Below, one piece after another: positions 56,164-64,000 of a stretch of DNA of 64,000 nt. A program made the translations under genes and the position numbers. Each line of letters opens with the position of its first letter. Within the stretch, counting starts at the first letter, position 1. The DNA is from Mesorhizobium sp. YIM 152430 (lineage in GTDB: Bacteria > Pseudomonadota > Alphaproteobacteria > Rhizobiales > Rhizobiaceae), in the NCBI RefSeq assembly GCF_029210365.1, contig NZ_JARGES010000043.1, forward strand, positions 521,052-585,051, given 5' to 3'. The notes beneath the pieces were generated by a model. The model saw nothing but the letters and a program-made list of their open reading frames with translations. It did no database searches and was not told the DNA's origin.

Positions 56164-57726
56164 TCAAGGGGCGCGCCGGCGTCGCGCCAGGCGCTTCAGG
56201 TCGCCGCGCTCGACCGCGCCGGTCGCGACGACGATCGCGAAATAGACGATCGCGGCGATGCCGACCATGGCCGCCACGGTGGCGAGGCGCGTCGCAAGCG
56301 GTCCGGCGAGCTGGCCGGCAAAGGCCATCTGCATCGCCCACAGCAGAGCGCCCATGACGGCGCTGGCGAACAGGATCAGTCCCACGCGCTTCATCGTCGT
56401 GGGCGAGGGCCGGAAATGATCGCGCCACCAGAGCGTCCCGGCCAGGAGAACCAGATTGGTCCAGGCCGAGATCGATGTCGCGGCCGCGATGCCGACATGA
56501 CCGAACCGGGGGAAAAGCAGAAGGCTGCCGGCGATGTTGACGATGACGGCCGCCATCGAGAACCACATCGGCGTCTTCATGTCCTCGCGGGCGAAATAGG
56601 CGGGCGAGAAAACCTTGAGCAGCACATAGGCCGGCAGGCCCGAGGCGAAGGCGGCCAGCGCCGCCGCCGTCATGGCCGTCGTCTGCGCGGTGAAGGCGCC
56701 GCGTTCGTAGAGAAGCGCCACGATGGGACCGGGTAACAGCATCAGCCCGATCGTGGCGGGCACGGTCAGGCCGAGTGCGAATTCCAGCGAGCGGTTTTGC
56801 AGGTGCTGCGCATCCGTGTCGTCGCCCGCCTTCAGCGCGCGCGCCAGTTCCGGCAGCAGCACCACGCCCACGGCGATGCCCACCACGCCGAGAGGAAGCT
56901 GGTTGATGCGGTCGGCATAGTTCAACAGCGCGATCGCGCCGGGCTGCGCCGATGCGATGATCTGGCCGACCAGGAGGTTGATCTGCGTCACGCCGCCCGT
57001 CAGCAAGGCCGGTCCCATCAGGATCATCAGGCGCTTGACGCCCGGTGTCAGTTTCGGCGCGCGCAGGGTGAAGCCGAATCCCGTCCGTCGCACGCCGATC
57101 CACAAGAGCACGAGTTGCGCCACGCCCGATGCGAAGACGCCGATGGCGAGCCACAGCCCGGTTGCCTCCTGCGTAAAGCCGAGCGAAAGGGCGGGGACCA
57201 GCACCGCGATCAGGATCAGGTTCAGCAGCACCGGCACGAAGGCGGCGAGGAAATATCTGCGCATCGAATTCAGGATGCCGGACAGCATCGCGACCAGCGA
57301 CATGCAGAACAGATAGGGGAACATGATCCGGGTCAGGTCGACCGTCAGGTCGAACTTCGCGGGGTCTTCGGCAAAGCTCGGCGCGATGATCGTGCCGACG
57401 AGGAACGGCATCGCCATGATCGCGAGCGCGGAAATCGCGATCAGGAAGACGGCCAGAAAGGACAGCACCTCGGAAGCGAAGCGCCGCGCCGCCGCCTCGC
57501 CGCCGCCTTCCAGTTGCTTGGCGAAGAGCGGAATGAAGGCGGCGTTGAACGCGCCTTCGGCGAAAAGCCGGCGGAAGAGGTTGGGAAAGCGAAAGGCGGC
57601 ATAGAACGCATCGGCCACGGGACCGGCGCCGAGCGCGGCGCCGATCAGCGCCTCGCGAACGAAGCCCGCCAGTCTGCTTGCCATCGTGGCTCCGCCGACG
57701 GTGGAGAATTTCGAAATCAGGCTCAT
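56164..57726 (-). CDS. murJ: lipid II flippase
   Basis: A 520-residue MOP-superfamily membrane protein with about 14 helices that moves lipid II across the inner membrane for peptidoglycan synthesis. The N-terminal block [49 protein letters not shown] and the [14 protein letters not shown] segment are diagnostic. Start ATG 57726. It lies 69 bases after glnD. Confidence 0.96.
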   Translation of the reverse strand: MSLISKFSTVGGATMASRLAGFVREALIGAALGAGPVADAFYAAFRFPNLFRRLFAEGAFNAAFIPLFAKQLEGGGEAAARRFASEVLSFLAVFLIAISALAIMAMPFLVGTIIAPSFAEDPAKFDLTVDLTRIMFPYLFCMSLVAMLSGILNSMRRYFLAAFVPVLLNLILIAVLVPALSLGFTQEATGLWLAIGVFASGVAQLVLLWIGVRRTGFGFTLRAPKLTPGVKRLMILMGPALLTGGVTQINLLVGQIIASAQPGAIALLNYADRINQLPLGVVGIAVGVVLLPELARALKAGDDTDAQHLQNRSLEFALGLTVPATIGLMLLPGPIVALLYERGAFTAQTTAMTAAALAAFASGLPAYVLLKVFSPAYFAREDMKTPMWFSMAAVIVNIAGSLLLFPRFGHVGIAAATSISAWTNLVLLAGTLWWRDHFRPSPTTMKRVGLILFASAVMGALLWAMQMAFAGQLAGPLATRLATVAAMVGIAAIVYFAIVVATGAVERGDLKRLARRRRAP

Positions 57727-57795
57727 ATGCGCGCCGCCTTCTGGGAGCCGGTTCCGTGCGGTCCGGCCTGCGATCTGTCGAACTTGGTCAAATCA

Positions 57796-60567
57796 TTACT
57801 CCGCCGCCTGCTTCGGATGATCCGCCGCCCCTCCGAGCGTCTCGATCAGCCGCTTGCGGATCGCGGAAAGCCGCGTCGGGTTCTCGATCTTGGCGCCGGT
57901 CAGGTCGGTCACATAAAAAGTGTCGATCACCTTTTCGCCGAAGGTGGTGATATGCGCGGAGGCGATGTCGAGCGACAGGTCCGAGATCGCGCCGGTGATC
58001 TCCGAGAGCAGCCCCGGCCGGTCGAGGCACTTCACCTCGATCACCGAGAAGCGGTTCGACAGCGCGTTGCGCACGTCGGCGCGCGGCTCCAGCCGGAAGG
58101 TCTTCGACCCGCGTTTCGGCTTGGCGCGTTTTGCGATGATCTCCGGCAGCCAGCTTTTGCCCGACAGAACGTCCTCGATCAGCGCGCCGACACGCCGCGC
58201 GCGCCGCAATTCGTCCTCGTCCCGGTCGAATTCCCGGCTGATGAGGATCGTGTCGAGCGCGCGCCCGTCGGTCGTGGTGAAAATCTGCGCGTCGACGATA
58301 TTGGCGCCCGCCGCCGAACAGGCGCCCGCGATCACCGAAAGCAGGCGCGGATGGTCGGGCGACAGGATGGTGATCTCCGTCACCGCCTCGAATTCATGCG
58401 TCTTCACCGCCGTCGCCAGCTTGCGCCCGGCGGCATCCGCCTCGCGAATGAAGCCGGCATGGCGCAACTGGTCGGCCAGATCCACCGTCAGCAGATAATT
58501 GTCGTAGTGGAGCGCCACATAGCGGCGCCCTTCCTCCGGCGGCCAGTCGGTCAGCGCATCGGCCAGTTGCCCGCGCGCGATCTCCGCCCGCTTGGCGCGC
58601 GAGACTTCCGAGAAGCCGCCGGTCAGGAGCAGTTCGGTCTCGTAATAGAGCGTGCGCAGAAGCTGGCCCTTCCAGCCGTTCCAAACGCCCGGCCCGACGC
58701 CTCTGATGTCGCAGACCGTCAGTATCAGGAGCAGTTTCAACCGCTCGACGGACTGCACCAGATCGCCGAAATCCTGGATCGTCTTGCGGTCGTTCAGATC
58801 GCGCGTCTGTGCCGTCATCGACATGACGAGGTGGTTTTCCACCAGCCATGCGATGGTTTCCGTGTCGACGGCCGAAAAGCCCATATGCGGGCAGAGCCGC
58901 CTGGCGATCCGTGCGCCGGCGGTCGAGTGGTCCTCCGGCCGGCCCTTGGCGATGTCGTGCAGGAGGATCGCGACATAGAGCACGTCGCGCCGCCGCTTCA
59001 GCTCCGGCATCAGCGAATGTGACAGCGGGTGGATGTCCGCGCCGTCGCCGCGCTCGATCTCCGACAGGACGCCGATGCAGCGGATCAGGTGCTCGTCCAC
59101 CGTATAGTGGTGATACATGTTGAACTGCATCATCGCCACGATCTTGCGGAATTCGGGGATGAGCTTGCCGAGCACGCCGGCCTCGTTCATCCGGCGCAGG
59201 TTCAATTCGGGATTCCGGCTCGACGTCAGGATGTCCATGAAGAGGCGGTTCGCCTCCTCGTCGCGGCGCAGGTTCCGGTCGATCAGCTTGAGCGAGCGCG
59301 TGACGAGTTTCAGCGCCTCGGGGTGATATTCGAGCCCGTGCCGGTCGGCGAGCCAGAACAGCCGGATCAGATTGACCGGATCGCGCGCAAACACGTCCGG
59401 GTCGATGACGTTGATGCGGTGGTTGTCGGTGATGAAGTCGCTCGTTCCGGCGAGCTTGCGTCTGCGGCGCGAAAAGTTGAGGAAGATGCGGTTGAAGCCG
59501 GGAACGTGCTTGGCCTGCTCCTCCTCCAGCGCGGCGCAGAAGATGCGCGTCAGGTCGCCCACCGTCTTTGCCATCAGGAAGTAGTGCTTCATGAAGCGTT
59601 CGACGGCGGAAAGCCCCGGATGGCTGGTGTAGCCGAGCCGCTCGGCGATCTCGCGCTGGATGTCGAAATGCAGCCGCTCTTCCGCCCGCGCGGTCAGGAA
59701 GTGCATGTGGCAGCGCACGGCCCAGAGGAAATCCTCCGCCTTGCGGAATTCGAGATATTCACGCCGCGTGAAGACGCCCTTGCCGACAAGTTCCTCCGCG
59801 GTTGGCACGCGGTAGAAATACTTGCCGATCCAGAACAGCGTGTGCAGGTCGCGCAGGCCCCCCTTGCCTTCCTTGACGTTGGGCTCGACCAGATAGCGCG
59901 TGTCGCCGCCCTTGGCGTGGCGCTCGTCGCGCTCGGCAAGTTTGGCCTGCACATATTCGGCGCCGGTGTCCTTGACCACTTCCTCGTCGAAGCGCTCGAC
60001 CAGCCCGTCGAACAGCGCCTCGTCGCCCCACACGTAGCGCGCTTCGAGGATCGAGGTGCGGATGGTCGTGTCGGTTCGCGACAGGCGCATACACTCGTCG
60101 GTGTTGCGCGTCGCGTGGCCGACTTTCAGCCCGAGGTCCCAGAGCATGTAGAGAATGTATTCGGCGACCTTTTCGGCGGAGGTCGTCTGCTTCGCCGGCA
60201 ACAGGAAGAGAAGGTCGATGTCCGATCCCGGCGCCAGCGTCCCGCGTCCGTAGCCGCCGACGGCGATCACCGCCATTTGCCCTGCCGGGCCTTTCTGCCG
60301 ATGCACATGGGCGACCGTGAAGTCGTAGAGCGCCCGGATGATCTCGTCCATCAGATGCGACAGGCGCTCGGCGCAGGCGGTGCCGCCGCCATCCTCCATC
60401 AGCATCTTTTCGGCCTCGGCACGGCCTTGCGCCATGCGGTCCTTGAGAAGCTGGACCACGGCCTTGCGCGCGCGATCGACGCCGTCCGAGCCGACGAGCG
60501 CGGCCATGTCGCGGCGCAGTTTCTCGCCGTCGACGATCTCGTCCAGTCTCAGGGGAATCTTGGCCAT
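57796..60567 (-). CDS. glnD: PII uridylyltransferase/uridylyl-removing enzyme
   Basis: A 923-residue nitrogen sensor that uridylylates PII proteins when nitrogen is scarce and reverses this when glutamine is high. The nucleotidyltransferase motif [21 protein letters not shown] lies near residue 102. The HD hydrolase domain has [14 protein letters not shown] near 536, and two ACT domains ([36 protein letters not shown]) sense glutamine at the C-terminus. Start ATG 60567 ([16 protein letters not shown]); a longer frame to 60612 is less likely. It lies 54 bases after mutS. Confidence 0.97.
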   Translation of the reverse strand: MAKIPLRLDEIVDGEKLRRDMAALVGSDGVDRARKAVVQLLKDRMAQGRAEAEKMLMEDGGGTACAERLSHLMDEIIRALYDFTVAHVHRQKGPAGQMAVIAVGGYGRGTLAPGSDIDLLFLLPAKQTTSAEKVAEYILYMLWDLGLKVGHATRNTDECMRLSRTDTTIRTSILEARYVWGDEALFDGLVERFDEEVVKDTGAEYVQAKLAERDERHAKGGDTRYLVEPNVKEGKGGLRDLHTLFWIGKYFYRVPTAEELVGKGVFTRREYLEFRKAEDFLWAVRCHMHFLTARAEERLHFDIQREIAERLGYTSHPGLSAVERFMKHYFLMAKTVGDLTRIFCAALEEEQAKHVPGFNRIFLNFSRRRRKLAGTSDFITDNHRINVIDPDVFARDPVNLIRLFWLADRHGLEYHPEALKLVTRSLKLIDRNLRRDEEANRLFMDILTSSRNPELNLRRMNEAGVLGKLIPEFRKIVAMMQFNMYHHYTVDEHLIRCIGVLSEIERGDGADIHPLSHSLMPELKRRRDVLYVAILLHDIAKGRPEDHSTAGARIARRLCPHMGFSAVDTETIAWLVENHLVMSMTAQTRDLNDRKTIQDFGDLVQSVERLKLLLILTVCDIRGVGPGVWNGWKGQLLRTLYYETELLLTGGFSEVSRAKRAEIARGQLADALTDWPPEEGRRYVALHYDNYLLTVDLADQLRHAGFIREADAAGRKLATAVKTHEFEAVTEITILSPDHPRLLSVIAGACSAAGANIVDAQIFTTTDGRALDTILISREFDRDEDELRRARRVGALIEDVLSGKSWLPEIIAKRAKPKRGSKTFRLEPRADVRNALSNRFSVIEVKCLDRPGLLSEITGAISDLSLDIASAHITTFGEKVIDTFYVTDLTGAKIENPTRLSAIRKRLIETLGGAADHPKQAAE

Positions 60568-60621
60568 CGGGCAGGCTCGTTCATTGTGCGCTGCACTTCT
60601 ACCCCGTTTCACGCGGCCCCG

Positions 60622-63309
60622 CTACAGCCGCTTCGCCGCTCTCTCCTTCAGCCGGTAGAGTGCCTCCAGCGCCTCGCGCGGGGTCATGTCGTCTGGTCTT
60701 ATGGAGGCCAGTTCTTCCGCCAGCCCATCGCTCGGCCCCGGCTTCGGCTCGGCCCGCCTTGCGGCGACGGAAAAGAGCGGCAGGTCGTCGACGAGCTTGG
60801 CCGCCTTGCCGCTCGTCTCGCCTTCCTCGAGTTGCCCGAGCACCGCCCGCGCCCGCGCCACCACCGCATCGGGCAGGCCGGCGAGCTTTGCCACCTGCAC
60901 GCCATAGGAGCGGTCCGCCGCGCCCTTGCCGACCTCGTGCAGGAAGACCACGTCGCCCTCCCATTCCTTCACCTTCATGGTGACGTTGGCGAGGCGCGAA
61001 AGCTTCTCGGACAGCGCGGTCATCTCGTGGAAATGGGTCGCGAAGATCGCCCGGCAGCCGTTCTTCTCGTGCAGATACTCGACCGCCGCCCAGGCGATCG
61101 ACAGCCCGTCGAAGGTCGAGGTGCCGCGGCCGATCTCGTCGAGGATGACCAGCGCGCGCTCGCCCGCCTGGTTGAGGATCGCCGCCGTCTCGACCATTTC
61201 GACCATGAAGGTCGAGCGCCCGCGCGCCAGATCGTCGGAGGCGCCGACGCGGGAGAACAGCCGGTCGACCACGCCGATATGCGCCTGTCGCACCGGCACG
61301 AAGGAGCCCATCTGCGCGAGGATCGCGATCAGCGCGTTCTGGCGCAGGAAGGTCGACTTGCCGCCCATGTTCGGCCCGGTCAGAAGCCAGATCGCGCCGC
61401 GCTTCTCGCCATTCGCCGGCGAAAGATCGCAGTCGTTCGCCACGAACGGATCGGCGATCTGCCGGCGCAGCGCCTGCTCGACCACCGGATGCCGCCCGCC
61501 CTCGATCGCGAAGGCAAGTCCGTCATCCACTTGCGGGCGCGCATAGTTCTCCTGCTCTGCGAGCACGGCGAGCGACGTCGCCACGTCGAGCGCCGCCAGC
61601 GCCGCCGCACCCTTGCGCAAGACGTCGGCATGGCCGACGATCTCGCCCAGCAGCCGGTCGAAGATGCCGAGTTCGATCTGCAATGCCCGGTCGGCGGCGT
61701 TGGCGATCTTGCTTTCGAGTTCGGCGAGTTCGCTCGTCGTGAACCGCATCGCATTCGCCATGGTCTGCCGGTGGATGAACCGCGCCTTGGCCCCATCGCC
61801 CTGCGTCAGCGCATCGCTGTTTTGCGCCGTCACCTCGATGTAATAGCCAAGCAGATTGTTGTGCCGGATCTTCAATGCGCGAATGCCGGTCTCCTCGACC
61901 AGATCGCGCTCCATCCCGGCGATGACCCGCCGCGTGTCGTCGCGCAGTGCGCGCATCTGGTCGAGTTCGCTGTCATAGGATCTGGCGACGAAACCGCCGT
62001 CGCGCTTCAGGAGCGGCAGTTCCTCCGCAAGCGCCAGCGACAGGTGCGAGGCGAGCGTGGTCGGCAGCGCCGAAAGCGCCTCGCAGGCTTCCACCAGTTC
62101 GGCCGGCAGCATCGCCGATTGCAGCAGGTCCGCCGCCTGCCGCGCGGCGTCGAGACCGGATCGAAGCGCGCCCATGTCGCGCGGCCCGCCCCGGTTGAGG
62201 GCGAGGCGCGAGAGCGCGCGCGGCATGTCCGGCGCGCTCTTCAGCACCGTGCGAAGCGCTTCGCACAGGCGCGGCTCCGCGATCAGGAAGGAGATGGCGT
62301 CGAGCCGGGCGTTGATCGCGGCCGGATCGGTGAGCGGCGACATCAGTCGGTCGGCCAGAAGCCGCGCGCCGCCGCCCGTCACCGTCCGGTCGATGGCCTT
62401 GAGAAGCGATCCGTCACGATTGCCCGAAAGCGTTCTCAAAAGCTCGAGATTGGCCCGCGTCGCCGCGTCGATGAAAAGGCTCGTCCCTTCTTCCTCGCGC
62501 TCGGGGAAGGAGAGCGGCGGACGCTCGGAAATCTGCGTCTTTTCCACATAGGCGATCGCGCCGGCGATGGCCGAGAGTTCGGCGCGGGAAAACTCGCCGA
62601 AACTGTCCGGCGTCGCGATTTCGTAGAAGCGCGCGATCCGTCCCGCCGCGGCCGACGAATCGAACAGGATCGCCGGCTGCGGATTGGCGAGCCGTCCGAT
62701 CACGTCGAAGGTCGGGCGCAATTCCGGCTCGTGGAACGCGGCGTCGGCGAGGATCAGTTCGCGCGGATCGACCCTCAGGATGTCGGTCAGGAGACGCTTG
62801 GCATTCGTGCGGCACACACGGAACGAACCGGTCGAGATGTCGATCCAGGCCAAGGCAAGCTCATCGGCGCCTTTGACCCGTCCCAGCGCCATCAGGTAGC
62901 TCGCCTCGCTCGGCGCGAGCAGCTTTTCCTCGGTGATCGTGCCCGGCGTGACGAGCCGCACCACGTCGCGCTTCACCACCGATTTCGAGCCGCGCTTCTT
63001 CGCCTCGGCCGGGTCCTCGACCTGCTCGCACACCGCGACGCGGTAGCCTTGCCCGATCAGCTTTTGCAGATAGTCGTCGGCGGCGTGGACCGGTACGCCG
63101 CACATCGGAATGTCCTCGCCCTGATGCTTGCCGCGCTTGGTGAGCGTGATGCCCAGCGCGCGGGCGGCGATCTCCGCATCGTGGAAGAACAACTCGTAGA
63201 AATCGCCCATGCGATAGAACAGCAGCGCATCCGGGTTCGCCGCCTTGATCTCGATGAACTGCTCGATCATTGGCGTCCCGCCGCCCGCCTGCGGCACCTG
63301 GTTCAGCAT
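60622..63309 (-). CDS. mutS: DNA mismatch repair protein
   Basis: An 895-residue mismatch sensor. The mismatch-contact motif DFYELF (within [11 protein letters not shown]) lies near residue 37-42. The ATPase has Walker [11 protein letters not shown] near 643, Walker [23 protein letters not shown] and [15 protein letters not shown]-terminal [17 protein letters not shown] helix matches the tetramerisation tail. Start ATG 63309. It is divergent from the malic enzyme gene with 157 bases between. Confidence 0.98.
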   Translation of the reverse strand: MLNQVPQAGGGTPMIEQFIEIKAANPDALLFYRMGDFYELFFHDAEIAARALGITLTKRGKHQGEDIPMCGVPVHAADDYLQKLIGQGYRVAVCEQVEDPAEAKKRGSKSVVKRDVVRLVTPGTITEEKLLAPSEASYLMALGRVKGADELALAWIDISTGSFRVCRTNAKRLLTDILRVDPRELILADAAFHEPELRPTFDVIGRLANPQPAILFDSSAAAGRIARFYEIATPDSFGEFSRAELSAIAGAIAYVEKTQISERPPLSFPEREEEGTSLFIDAATRANLELLRTLSGNRDGSLLKAIDRTVTGGGARLLADRLMSPLTDPAAINARLDAISFLIAEPRLCEALRTVLKSAPDMPRALSRLALNRGGPRDMGALRSGLDAARQAADLLQSAMLPAELVEACEALSALPTTLASHLSLALAEELPLLKRDGGFVARSYDSELDQMRALRDDTRRVIAGMERDLVEETGIRALKIRHNNLLGYYIEVTAQNSDALTQGDGAKARFIHRQTMANAMRFTTSELAELESKIANAADRALQIELGIFDRLLGEIVGHADVLRKGAAALAALDVATSLAVLAEQENYARPQVDDGLAFAIEGGRHPVVEQALRRQIADPFVANDCDLSPANGEKRGAIWLLTGPNMGGKSTFLRQNALIAILAQMGSFVPVRQAHIGVVDRLFSRVGASDDLARGRSTFMVEMVETAAILNQAGERALVILDEIGRGTSTFDGLSIAWAAVEYLHEKNGCRAIFATHFHEMTALSEKLSRLANVTMKVKEWEGDVVFLHEVGKGAADRSYGVQVAKLAGLPDAVVARARAVLGQLEEGETSGKAAKLVDDLPLFSVAARRAEPKPGPSDGLAEELASIRPDDMTPREALEALYRLKERAAKRL

Positions 63310-63466
63310 GGTCGCCCGCTTTTCGTCGTCGCGCCTTCGGTTGGTCTCGCTTTCACTGGCCCGCTCTTTTTCCGTTTCATCCTGCTTGGCGCTTTACCGC
63401 TGCCGAGTGTAGCCTTAATCCGAAACGCTCCACAAAAAGACGCGCACCGGGGGGAACTGCCACATC

Positions 63467-64000
63467 ATGCCTGCGAACCAGAAATCCGAACCCTCGACGC
63501 CCTCCGTCAGTCCGCAGGAAGCGCTCGACTTCCATGCGCAGGGCCGTCCCGGCAAGCTGGAGATCAATCCGACCAAGCCGATGGCGACGCAGCGCGACCT
63601 GTCGCTCGCCTATTCGCCGGGCGTCGCCGTGCCGGTCAAGGCCATCGCCGAGGATCCCTCGCGCGCCTTCGACTACACGACGCGCGGCAACATGGTCGCC
63701 GTCATCTCCAACGGCACCGCGATCCTCGGCCTCGGCAATCTCGGCGCGCTCGCCTCCAAGCCGGTCATGGAAGGCAAGGCCGTCCTCTTCAAGCGCTTCG
63801 CCGACGTCGATTCCATCGACCTCGAGGTCGACACCGAGGACGCCGACGCCTTCATCGATTGCGTCAAGCTTCTCGGGCCCTCCTTCGGCGGAATCAACCT
63901 GGAAGACATCAAGGCACCCGAATGCTTCATCATCGAGCAGCGCCTGCGCGAACTGATGGACATCCCCGTCTTCCATGACGACCAGCACGGCACCGCCATC
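63467..64000 (+). CDS. malic enzyme (N-terminal part, cut by the window end)
   Basis: The first 178 codons of a malic enzyme that decarboxylates malate to pyruvate with NAD(P). The start [13 protein letters not shown] is followed by the family blocks [53 protein letters not shown] and [21 protein letters not shown]. The frame stays open to the window end at HDDQHGTAI, where the metal-binding acidic residues (ED, DD) are seen. In rhizobia a large form with a phosphotransacetylase-like tail (dme or tme) sits next to mutS. Whether this is dme (NAD) or tme (NADP) cannot be told. Confidence 0.93.
   Translation, partial: MPANQKSEPSTPSVSPQEALDFHAQGRPGKLEINPTKPMATQRDLSLAYSPGVAVPVKAIAEDPSRAFDYTTRGNMVAVISNGTAILGLGNLGALASKPVMEGKAVLFKRFADVDSIDLEVDTEDADAFIDCVKLLGPSFGGINLEDIKAPECFIIEQRLRELMDIPVFHDDQHGTAI

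Noticed and set aside
59029..63978. An open frame of about 1,650 codons on the plus strand, opposite glnD and mutS
   Set aside because: It is antisense to two certain genes, with composition rich in Arg, His, Asp and Gly typical of shadow frames in GC-rich DNA, and it matches no family I recognise.

Overview
The window is GC-rich, gene-dense chromosomal DNA of an alphaproteobacterium, most likely order Hyphomicrobiales (Rhizobiales). Support for this comes from the block mutS-glnD-murJ-trpS-usp-nfu next to a malic enzyme gene, the cysG-DUF2849-cysI-DUF934 set, the five-step hut pathway (HutF/HutG), and short dispersed hairpins with a CATCGGACCGAAAAG core that I recall as common in rhizobial intergenic DNA. 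I see no rRNA, tRNA, CRISPR, insertion sequence or prophage.

Layout. 1-5029: a cytochrome oxidase subunit II, a DUF2231 membrane protein, CopD- and CtaG-like copper/oxidase assembly proteins, and a large epimerase-SPW-VKOR fusion. 5106-20795: a tryptophan and aminobenzoate catabolic locus. On the minus strand a monooxygenase/reductase, SDR, MarR regulator, crotonase-fold enzyme, acyl-CoA dehydrogenase, CoA ligase, kynureninase and tryptophan 2,3-dioxygenase follow each other mostly with 4-7 base overlaps, then a branched-chain-type ABC transporter and a Rid-family protein. Divergent to it lie a kynurenine-formamidase-like hydrolase and a lone AsnC/Lrp ligand domain. 20796-27571: a candidate small RNA, polA, a LysE exporter, sodC and a class A penicillin-binding protein. 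27592-35061: a second Liv-type ABC transporter with an alpha/beta hydrolase, a divergent PAS-LuxR regulator and an SDR. 35208-41663: an MFS transporter, a TauE/SafE permease, an NDUFA9-like protein, 6-phosphogluconate dehydrogenase and a Tad-pilus-like protein. 41712-49037: the hut divergon. 49034-52995: siroheme and sulfite reduction. 53177-64000: housekeeping genes ending in a truncated malic enzyme.

How the genes work together. The main system appears to route tryptophan through N-formylkynurenine and kynurenine to anthranilate. Anthranilate would be activated to 2-aminobenzoyl-CoA, the ring hydroxylated and reduced by the two-domain flavoenzyme, and the product processed by beta-oxidation-like enzymes, with its own uptake system. 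A pair of tandem palindromes in the divergent promoter is a good candidate operator for the MarR regulator. The hut genes likewise share one divergent promoter with a clear HutC-like palindrome. Some start codons are uncertain (TTG starts, or several candidates); these are flagged in the entries.
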